Origin: an uncultured Chloroflexota bacterium
GTDB lineage: Bacteria; Chloroflexota; Anaerolineae; Anaerolineales; Villigracilaceae
Direction: 5' to 3'
Assembly: GCA_903914955.1 (NCBI GenBank)
Contig: CAIWRB010000020.1
Coordinates: 1-36,572 of the forward strand
Length of the DNA stretch: 36,572 nt
Shown: one piece after another, positions 30,295 through 36,572 of the stretch
Numbering within the stretch: position 1 is the stretch's first letter
Layout of the letters: each line of letters starts with the position of its first letter
The notes under the pieces: generated by a model
What the model was told of the DNA's origin: nothing
Seen by the model: only the letters and a program-made list of their open reading frames with translations
Database searches by the model: none
Made by a program: the position numbers and the translations under genes

Positions 30295-32289
30295 TTAACG
30301 GATTTCGATCTGATATGCGGCGTGTTCACGCGTAATACGGGTTGTGCCTGTGATGACCAGATATGCCTTTTCACCGGATTTTAACGAGAGTGGAATGTCT
30401 GCGGTCTGGTCTTCATTGAGCGGGATCATTGTCACACTGGAATCACTCGTGCGGATGAGCGCCAGACCAAAAGTCTGGGGAAGAACGTTTTGGATTCTTG
30501 CGAATCCCTCAGCTGTCCAGCCTCCATCATCCGCTTCAAAATCGGAGCTATAGCCTGCCGCTTCGATTGAGACATTATCAAGCAAAAAGCCATCTCCATA
30601 AAGCCCGGCATCTGTAATATATTCATATCTCACGGATATTTTTTTTCCGGCATATTGTGAAAGATCAACAGTCTCTTCGATCCAGCCATTGCTTGTGCCA
30701 GTATACCCCCAGCCATAACCAGTGCCAGTTGAATTGTTGTCTGTGCCTGATGGCGTTTTTATGATCTGCCAGGTTTTGCCATCTTCAGAAACTTCAAGAT
30801 AGAGGTAATCCCAATCCTTTTCGATATCGAACCAGGTTTGAAATGACATATTGATCGGAGCGCTGATATCCGTGAAATCAAATTCTTTTGTCAGTGTCAT
30901 ATCAGACGAGTTGCCTATATTGGACCAGAAGGCATATTTGCCAGCGTATGGGTCGGTGGGCAGCAAGCTAGTGACGGTTGAGCCTTTGAAGGAAAGTGTG
31001 TAATCACCCGCGCACTCGATCGTGAGGTAATCCACGCCATATTGATGTACATCAAATGTGAGTGGGGCTTGTGGGCAGTTGGAAATCGTTTCAGGGGCTG
31101 CGGCTCGGGGCGCGGCGGAATAATTTTTATATATATAGCGTCCATCGCCGACGGAGCCATCCAGTAGGAAGTTTGTTAAAGCCCAGTCCATGAAAAAACT
31201 ATCGGCAGTGATCAGTTTGCCTGTTGCGGGGTCTGTGATGTTAAGCGTGGCGAGCGTATCATCTATGCTGATTAGATCGTTTTCAGGATTGCTAGTGAGT
31301 GCTTTGGTTGCTATTTCGCCGAATCTGTCGAGGAAATAAGTGAGGAAAAGAAAACTCGCGCCATAGTGCGCGGAAAAATCAGGAGAGGAATTATTCACCC
31401 ATGTATTCAATTGCAAATCAGTGTCTTGGATATATGCCTGATCATGGTTTCCATTTCCGTACCCATTGATAAAGGAGCCCACTTCGGCGAATCCTTCTGC
31501 CATCCAGTTCACATCATTTCGGTCGGTTGGGAATTGGATCATGTGTACGAATTCGTGCGCAAGCGTGGCGTAGGTATATTCATCCGCGAGGTTCTGAGTT
31601 GTACCCAATACATAAGTTTCATGACCGTTGGAATACTTTCGCACTATAGGATTAAATTCGTCTGATGAATTAAAGTAGCCCGCGATGTTGTGTCCAATAT
31701 CATTGGCGTAGATCACAAAAATGTGCGGGTCTCCGTCGACGCCTGGCGTCCACTCGCTGCCGAAGAACTCACGGTCGGTTGGGTAGATCTTGTTTTCAAA
31801 GGTGTCCATCAGGGCTTTCACATCAGCTATATTGGCGCTTACCCCATCCTCTGCCCAGAAATATGTATGGTTAGTTACATAGAGCATGGTGGCTTCCATT
31901 TGACGATGCTCATGTGTATCTGAATTCAGGATCCAAAATTTTTCCTTGTCGCCCACTTGATACGATTTGGTTTGTACTGTCTTTGGAATATTGCATAATC
32001 CCTGCAAACGACAGGCCAGTTCATACGGGTCATTTTCTGGAATGAGACTTTTCTCCAGCGTGTTGAGCGTTTCATTTGAAACTGAATCAGCGGACGGGCG
32101 TATGACCTCCGGCGCGCTTGTGGGTGTAACACCATTAACTGGGAAGATGGGATTGTCAGTTATTGGAGCTGGTTTGCCGTATATGAAATATCCATATCCA
32201 GCTAATCCGGCCACCAGCACGCAGATACAGCATAACGCAACTGCTATCCCTATTATGACCGCTGTGTTATTTGATTTATTTTCTTTCAT
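30295..32289 (-). CDS. Membrane-anchored zinc metallopeptidase with MAM/immune-inhibitor-like domain, 664 aa
   Basis: A short Lys/Asn-rich N-terminus precedes one hydrophobic helix (about 10-36), with the rest outside the cell. The zinc site is HEFVH (H245, E246, H249), with WMAEGFAE about 20 residues later as the expected third ligand. The C-terminal half is beta-rich, with W-x-x-x-SWF-like and GDGFLLDNVSIE segments of the kind seen in immune inhibitor A and MAM/jelly-roll domains. ATG 32289 has GAGG seven bases upstream and is favoured over 32325. The peptidase is likely to process surface or external proteins. Exact family (M6-like or another gluzincin) is uncertain. Confidence 0.78.
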   Translation of the reverse strand: MKENKSNNTAVIIGIAVALCCICVLVAGLAGYGYFIYGKPAPITDNPIFPVNGVTPTSAPEVIRPSADSVSNETLNTLEKSLIPENDPYELACRLQGLCNIPKTVQTKSYQVGDKEKFWILNSDTHEHRQMEATMLYVTNHTYFWAEDGVSANIADVKALMDTFENKIYPTDREFFGSEWTPGVDGDPHIFVIYANDIGHNIAGYFNSSDEFNPIVRKYSNGHETYVLGTTQNLADEYTYATLAHEFVHMIQFPTDRNDVNWMAEGFAEVGSFINGYGNGNHDQAYIQDTDLQLNTWVNNSSPDFSAHYGASFLFLTYFLDRFGEIATKALTSNPENDLISIDDTLATLNITDPATGKLITADSFFMDWALTNFLLDGSVGDGRYIYKNYSAAPRAAAPETISNCPQAPLTFDVHQYGVDYLTIECAGDYTLSFKGSTVTSLLPTDPYAGKYAFWSNIGNSSDMTLTKEFDFTDISAPINMSFQTWFDIEKDWDYLYLEVSEDGKTWQIIKTPSGTDNNSTGTGYGWGYTGTSNGWIEETVDLSQYAGKKISVRYEYITDAGLYGDGFLLDNVSIEAAGYSSDFEADDGGWTAEGFARIQNVLPQTFGLALIRTSDSSVTMIPLNEDQTADIPLSLKSGEKAYLVITGTTRITREHAAYQIEIR

Positions 32290-32361
32290 GATTTTCCTCT
32301 GACCAATAAAAATTTTACCCATCATAATGCTTGTAACTAAAAACTAGATTAGCAAAAGAAG

Positions 32362-32397
32362 AAAGAGGAAAGACAGCCTATGCCGTCTTTCCTCTTT
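32362..32397 (-). terminator. Intrinsic terminator after clpC
   Basis: A 13-base perfect stem (32362-32374 with 32385-32397) with a 10-base loop is followed on the minus strand by a T-rich tail. It separates clpC from the peptidase gene. Confidence 0.85.
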
Positions 32398-32418
32398 TCA
32401 CCGTGTACAAATTGGTAT

Positions 32419-34890
32419 TTACGCGTCTACTTTTTGCTTTGACTTTTTCACGGCCGCTTCAGTATGGAAGATGATCTTGTTTTCCTTCACGTCCACGTCC
32501 ACTGTCACAACGGCGCCGTCTTTGAATTTTCCGCCAAGCAATTCCACTGAAAGTGGACTCTCGACATATTTCTGGATCGCGCGTCGTAGCGGGCGCGCAC
32601 CGAATGCGGGATCAAAGCCTTCCTTCGCCAGCCAGGCACGCGCCGCATTGCTCAACTGAACCGTAATGTCGTGTTCGTTCAAGCGGTCTTGTACTTCCTT
32701 CATTTGCAAAACCACGATCTCTTCCATCTGCTCGATGGAAAGTGGAGAGAACATAATGGTCTCGTCCACGCGGTTGATGAACTCAGGACGGAATGCACCT
32801 TTGAGCGCTTTCTCGATTTTGTCGTGCATGGCGCGTTCGTCGTCATCGGCTTTTTGGGTGAGGAATCCCAACGTGCCGCCTTTTGTCACATATTCAGTAC
32901 CCAGGTTCGAGGTCATGATCAGAACCGTGTTGCGGAAGTCAACCACTTTGCCCTGACCATCCGTCAAGCGGCCGTCATCCAAAATTTGAAGCAGTGCATT
33001 CCACACTTCAGGATGCGCCTTTTCGATCTCATCAAAAAGCACGACTCGATAAGGGCGCCTGCGGACTGCTTCTGTGAGCTGGCCGCCTTCTTCATAACCG
33101 ACATATCCAGGAGGCGCGCCGAACAGACGGCTGACCGTGTGCTGTTCGCGATATTCAGACATATCAATGCGGACGAGAGCTTCCTCGTCATCGAACATGA
33201 ACCACGCGAGAGCTTTTGCCAGCTCGGTCTTTCCGACCCCGGACGGGCCAATAAAAATAAACGAGCCGATCGGTCGGGACGGATCTTTCAGCCCGGAGCG
33301 TGCACGGCGAATGGCATCCGAAACAGCGTGAATGGCTTCCTCCTGACCGATGATGCGCTCGTGCAAACGCGCTTCCATGTGCAGGAGTTTTACTGATTCC
33401 GTTTCGAGCATTTGATTAACTGGGATGCCCGTCCACTGATGCACAACCGAGGCGATATCATCCACATCCACCACTTCATCCAGTTGATGTTCGGTTTCCC
33501 ATTTTTCGCGTTTATCAAGATATTCAGATTCAAGCCTTAATCTTTCGGCTTTCTTTTGTGCGGCTCGTTCGTAATCACGTTCCAAACCAGCCTGTTCTTC
33601 TTCGGCGCGCAAACGATCCACATCTGTTTTCATGCCCTTCAGATCGGGAGGCATGGAATACAACGCCACACGGACTTTCGCGGCGGCTTCGTCCATCAGG
33701 TCAATGGCTTTGTCGGGTAGGTGTCTGTCTGTTACGTAGCGATCAGCCAAACGGGCGGCGGCTGTGAGCGCCTCATCCGAAAAATGGACTTTGTGATGCG
33801 CTTCGTAGCGGTCACGTAAACCATGCAGCATCTTGATCGTGTCATCCACGCTCGGCTCGTCTACATGGATTGGGGCGAAGCGCCTTTCAAGCGCGGCATC
33901 TTTTTCAATATGTTTGTGGAACTCGTCCAGCGTGGTCGCGCCGATGCATTGCAGTTCGCCGCGCGCGAGGGCTGGCTTGAGCATGTTGCTCGCATCCATT
34001 GCGCCTTGCGCCGCACCGGCGCCAACGACTGTGTGCAGTTCATCGATCATCAGGATCACATCGCCTTTCGAGCGCTGGACTTCATCCATGACGGCTTTGA
34101 GTCGTTCTTCAAATTCACCGCGGAAGCGTGAGCCTGCAATCATGGCCGCGAGGTCAAGTGCGACCACGCGTTTGCCTGAAAGAATTTCAGGTACATCGTT
34201 GCTGGCGATCTTCTGCGCGAGACCTTCCGCGATGGCGGTCTTGCCGACGCCTGCTTCACCAATGAGAACTGGATTGTTTTTTGTGCGGCGGGAAAGGATC
34301 TGGATGAGGCGTAAAATTTCCTTGTCACGGCCAATGACTGGGTCAAGTTTGCCTTCGCGCGCCAGTTGAGTCAGGTCACGCGAGTATTTTTCGAGCGCGC
34401 GATATTTCGTCTCAGCCTGTGGATCTGTGACTCGTTGTCCGCCGCGCAGGTCTTGAATTGAATCGTAGACTCGGTCACGCGTCAGCCCAGCGCTTTCCAA
34501 AATGCGCGCGGCGGGAGTGTTGCGCTCGGTCAGAATGGCCAGGAAGATATGCTCGGTGGAAATATATTCATCCTTGAGACGGTTGGCTTCCTCGTTGGCG
34601 AGATCAATGATCCGCTTGACTCGCGGCGTGATGAATATCTGTCCTGCACCGCCGCCAAAGATATTTGCCTTCGGGCTGGCGCGCAAAGTGGCATCCAGCC
34701 GCTCGGTCAGCGCTTCTGCGCTCACGCTCAATTTTTCAAGGATCTGGGGAATCACTCCGCCTGGTTGTTCGATCAAAGCCAGCAGGATGTGTTCAGTATC
34801 AATCTGGTTATGTCCGTAGCGCTGGATGATCTCAGCGGCGCGCTGCGCGGCTTCCTGCGCTCGTTCGGTAAATCTATCAAATCGCATCAT
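32419..34890 (-). CDS. clpC: ClpC-type AAA+ ATPase chaperone, 823 aa
   Basis: ClpC unfolds substrates for the ClpP protease and can refold aggregates. The N-terminal double Clp_N repeat ([30 protein letters not shown], then [12 protein letters not shown]) is intact. AAA1 carries GEAGVGKT (about 210) and [14 protein letters not shown]-like middle segment ([12 protein letters not shown]) separates it from AAA2 with GPSGVGKT (about 549) and [13 protein letters not shown]. The ClpP-binding loop reads TLGFL. The first of two adjacent ATG codons (34890) has GGAGG nine bases upstream; a start at 35046 is rejected. The upstream leader holds a heptamer tract. No CtsR box or CIRCE element is seen. Confidence 0.95.
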   Translation of the reverse strand: MMRFDRFTERAQEAAQRAAEIIQRYGHNQIDTEHILLALIEQPGGVIPQILEKLSVSAEALTERLDATLRASPKANIFGGGAGQIFITPRVKRIIDLANEEANRLKDEYISTEHIFLAILTERNTPAARILESAGLTRDRVYDSIQDLRGGQRVTDPQAETKYRALEKYSRDLTQLAREGKLDPVIGRDKEILRLIQILSRRTKNNPVLIGEAGVGKTAIAEGLAQKIASNDVPEILSGKRVVALDLAAMIAGSRFRGEFEERLKAVMDEVQRSKGDVILMIDELHTVVGAGAAQGAMDASNMLKPALARGELQCIGATTLDEFHKHIEKDAALERRFAPIHVDEPSVDDTIKMLHGLRDRYEAHHKVHFSDEALTAAARLADRYVTDRHLPDKAIDLMDEAAAKVRVALYSMPPDLKGMKTDVDRLRAEEEQAGLERDYERAAQKKAERLRLESEYLDKREKWETEHQLDEVVDVDDIASVVHQWTGIPVNQMLETESVKLLHMEARLHERIIGQEEAIHAVSDAIRRARSGLKDPSRPIGSFIFIGPSGVGKTELAKALAWFMFDDEEALVRIDMSEYREQHTVSRLFGAPPGYVGYEEGGQLTEAVRRRPYRVVLFDEIEKAHPEVWNALLQILDDGRLTDGQGKVVDFRNTVLIMTSNLGTEYVTKGGTLGFLTQKADDDERAMHDKIEKALKGAFRPEFINRVDETIMFSPLSIEQMEEIVVLQMKEVQDRLNEHDITVQLSNAARAWLAKEGFDPAFGARPLRRAIQKYVESPLSVELLGGKFKDGAVVTVDVDVKENKIIFHTEAAVKKSKQKVDA

Positions 34891-34924
34891 GGGGTAGTTC
34901 CTCCGTTGGGGAAAATAGATGATA

Positions 34925-34980
34925 GACCATTGACCGTTGACCACAGACCATACTTTACAGTCCATCGTCCACTGTTCTAC
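34925..34980 (-). repeat. Degenerate heptamer tract in the clpC leader
   Basis: On the plus strand, seven-base units run in phase: gaccatt, gaccgtt, gaccaca, gaccata, then further decayed units such as gtccatc and gtccact. The consensus is roughly G(A/T)CCA(T/C)(T/A). It sits between clpC and the divergent acetyltransferase promoter. Confidence 0.65.
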
Positions 34981-35071
34981 CCTCCGCCGTCCAACAATGA
35001 TAGGCATTATAACAAAAGCAAGGTTAGCGCATGATAGATACGGCATAAGAGATATGTAAGAAATAAACGGC

Positions 35072-35077
35072 TATAAT
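35072..35077 (+). promoter_or_regulatory. -10 box (TATAAT) of the acetyltransferase gene, leaderless
   Basis: A consensus TATAAT ends six bases before the ATG at 35084, the same spacing as for the glycosyltransferase gene. No Shine-Dalgarno is seen. Confidence 0.55.
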
Positions 35078-35083
35078 ATCTTC

Positions 35084-36058
35084 ATGGCCTCTTTCACCAT
35101 CTCTGCGCGCGCAGAGCAGCCCGCCAACCTGCGTCCGCTCAGCATTCTGCGTGACCTGCCAGCGGTCGCCGATCTCATTGAGATGTGCTTCTCCAGCACA
35201 ATGGATAATGACGGCAAGCGCTATGTGCAGGATATGCGCCGCGCAGGCAATGACAATTCGTTTTTGAAGTGGGCGAATCGCGCGGCTGATTCCACGTCCC
35301 TGCCGCTGACGGGTTATATCTGGGAGGAAAATGGAAAGATCATCGGCAACGCTAGCCTCGTCCCATTTCGAAATAACAAACAACGTGTTTATCTTATCGC
35401 CAATGTAGCCGTTCACCCGGATCATCGCCGTAAAGGCATCGCCCGCATCCTTACTGAACGAGCCATGCAGCACGCTCATGAAAAAAAGATAAATAATATC
35501 TGGCTGCACGTCCGCGATGACAATCCCGCCGCAATCGATCTTTACACACAACTTGGGTTTGTCGAACGCGCTCGACGAACTTCCTGGCAGGCAGTCACAG
35601 ACTCATATGCCCCGATTTTGCAAACGGATATTGCCATCACAAACAGACATCCACGCGATTGGCAGACTCAACTCAACTGGCTTTCGCGCCTTTACCCTGA
35701 CCTTCTAGCCTGGCACCGCAACTGGACATTCGCCTCCCTGCGGCCTGGTTTCTTCAACTGGCTGTACCTGCTATTTATCGACATGAACATTCGTCAATGG
35801 ACAGCTGTTAGGAAGGATCAGATGGAAGCCGCGCTCGCATGGATCCCCGATGGGCGTGGCGAATATCTTTTTCCAGCGATCAGTGATCGGTCCGATCCGG
35901 TTGCGTTGACTGCGTTACTGTTACAGGCGCGGCGTGATATGTCTCCTTATTATCCAAAAGTGGCAATGGAATTCCCCTCCACTGAATTTGACGGCGCCAT
36001 TCTTGCCGCAGGCTTCAAATCGATCCGCACCTTGATCTGGATGCAAGCAACTTTGTAA
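35084..36058 (+). CDS. GNAT-family N-acetyltransferase, 324 aa
   Basis: The GNAT core (about residues 15-165) has the acetyl-CoA loop VAVHPDHRRKGIARIL (R/Q-x-x-G-x-A) and a NPAAIDLYTQLGFVERARR tail typical of motif B. The C-terminal 150 residues are not clearly assignable; a degenerate second GNAT fold is possible. Substrate is unknown. The start is supported by a TATAAT six bases upstream rather than by a ribosome site. It diverges from clpC. Confidence 0.85.
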   Translation: MASFTISARAEQPANLRPLSILRDLPAVADLIEMCFSSTMDNDGKRYVQDMRRAGNDNSFLKWANRAADSTSLPLTGYIWEENGKIIGNASLVPFRNNKQRVYLIANVAVHPDHRRKGIARILTERAMQHAHEKKINNIWLHVRDDNPAAIDLYTQLGFVERARRTSWQAVTDSYAPILQTDIAITNRHPRDWQTQLNWLSRLYPDLLAWHRNWTFASLRPGFFNWLYLLFIDMNIRQWTAVRKDQMEAALAWIPDGRGEYLFPAISDRSDPVALTALLLQARRDMSPYYPKVAMEFPSTEFDGAILAAGFKSIRTLIWMQATL

Positions 36059-36113
36059 CTCTTTTCCCGTATTTATTATAGGTTCCGTCATAACAAAAAC
36101 AAAAGGAGTTTGA

Positions 36114-36491
36114 ATGACAAAGTTTTTCCTCCGTTGGGCGATCAACGCGATCGCATTGTACGTAGCAGTTCAGTTCGTAGCAGGCATTGATTTTCAGGGT
36201 AAATGGACCGGCTTATTGTGGCTGGCGCTTATCATTGGTTTGTTAAATGCTTTGGTGCGGCCGCTGCTAAAACTACTCACTTTTCCGCTCATATTCCTCA
36301 CGCTTGGATTGTTTACCATCGTCATTAACACGATCGTGCTTATGCTCACCAGTGCCATCGGTCAGGCGTTTAACCTCGGTTTGACCGTGGATGGCTTCTG
36401 GCCTGCGCTGCTCGGCAGTATTGTGATCAGCCTTGTAAGCGTTGTGTTGAGCTTGATCCTGCGTGATGAGTTGAAGGGAAAGAGAAAGTAA
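36114..36491 (+). CDS. Phage-holin-4 (YvlD/PF04020-like) membrane protein, 125 aa
   Basis: Four hydrophobic helices (about residues 7-25, 33-50, 56-78 and 95-117) with ALVRPLLKLLTFPLIFLTLGLF between helices two and three are the hallmark of this family. Despite the Pfam name, members are usually chromosomal envelope-stress proteins and not phage holins. AAGGAG six bases upstream fixes the start. It is followed at once by a terminator whose stem begins at the stop codon. Confidence 0.85.
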   Translation: MTKFFLRWAINAIALYVAVQFVAGIDFQGKWTGLLWLALIIGLLNALVRPLLKLLTFPLIFLTLGLFTIVINTIVLMLTSAIGQAFNLGLTVDGFWPALLGSIVISLVSVVLSLILRDELKGKRK

Positions 36492-36535
36492 AAGAAAGGA
36501 AGCTCGGCATTTTTGTTGCCGAGCTTCCTTTCTTT
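36491..36535. terminator. Intrinsic terminator after the holin-4 family gene
   Basis: A 19-base perfect stem (36491-36509 with 36517-36535) has a seven-base loop, A-rich on the left foot and T-rich on the right. Its first base is the last base of the TAA stop. Confidence 0.92.
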
Positions 36536-36572
36536 GTTACCTGCTGGGATTATTTAATATGTAAAGCCGATG

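Noticed and set aside
32671-33396. 241-codon open frame antisense to clpC
   Set aside because: It is the shadow of a highly conserved AAA2 domain and shows no protein-like features of its own.
34925-34980. CRISPR-like repeat array upstream of clpC
   Set aside because: The units are seven bases in direct tandem without spacers and are degenerate; no cas genes are present.
36114-36491. Holin gene as sign of a prophage
   Set aside because: The family name is misleading. The gene is a stand-alone chromosomal type with no lysin, capsid or integrase nearby.

Overview
The window looks like chromosome from an anaerobic bacterium of intermediate GC, most plausibly Chloroflexota (Anaerolineae-like). 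The taxonomic guess is inference. It rests on the combination of an archaeal-style Hdr/Mvh electron-transfer operon, a tungsten aldehyde:ferredoxin oxidoreductase with its radical-SAM maturase, a ClpC with UVR segment, a LacI-effector/histidine-kinase fusion, and short heptamer repeats scattered in and between genes. No marker gene settles it.

Left edge (1-5520), mobile and decayed. A complete IS66-type element (3-1616) starts two bases from the window edge. Then come two translationally coupled genes on the minus strand (an unrecognised protein and a DUF3800 protein). Next is a decayed 3' end of a RecD2-like helicase gene, which stops exactly at the inverted repeat of a complete IS1182-type element (3711-5520).

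Tungsten-enzyme locus (5613-9530). An AbrB-radical SAM-SPASM maturase and two MoaD-like proteins lie on the plus strand. They converge on a tungsten aldehyde ferredoxin oxidoreductase gene on the minus strand, across a strong bidirectional terminator. A two-domain dehydrogenase (9753-11909) diverges from the oxidoreductase gene.

Electron-bifurcation operon (12058-19102, minus strand). The order is hdrC-hdrB-hdrA-mvhD-mvhG-mvhA-hydrogenase maturation protease, tightly packed with four-base ATGA overlaps. It encodes a complete cytoplasmic H2/ferredoxin/disulfide-type electron-confurcating or -bifurcating complex. A GTGA-N6-TCAC dyad (CRP/FNR type) lies upstream of hdrC, and another lies in the AOR promoter region, so the two ferredoxin-linked systems may be co-regulated. 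AOR would make or use reduced ferredoxin, and Hdr-Mvh would exchange it with H2 and a second acceptor.

Pantothenate and envelope region (19400-26594). panB-panE and a zinc-ribbon membrane protein form one minus-strand group. A YtxH-like small membrane protein, a glycosyltransferase, a receiver-only response regulator, a UDP-glucose dehydrogenase and a methyltransferase with a zinc ribbon follow. They suggest polysaccharide or surface work.

Right part (26637-36535). This holds a large soluble sensor kinase with a LacI-type sugar-binding domain, a cupin, an anchored zinc metallopeptidase, ClpC, a GNAT acetyltransferase and a four-helix membrane protein of the phage-holin-4 (YvlD) type. The window ends just after a perfect terminator hairpin.

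No tRNA, rRNA or CRISPR array was seen. No gene-free stretch exceeds 300 bases; the longest (19103-19399, 22224-22476 and 9531-9752) hold the regulatory sites and a terminator listed below.
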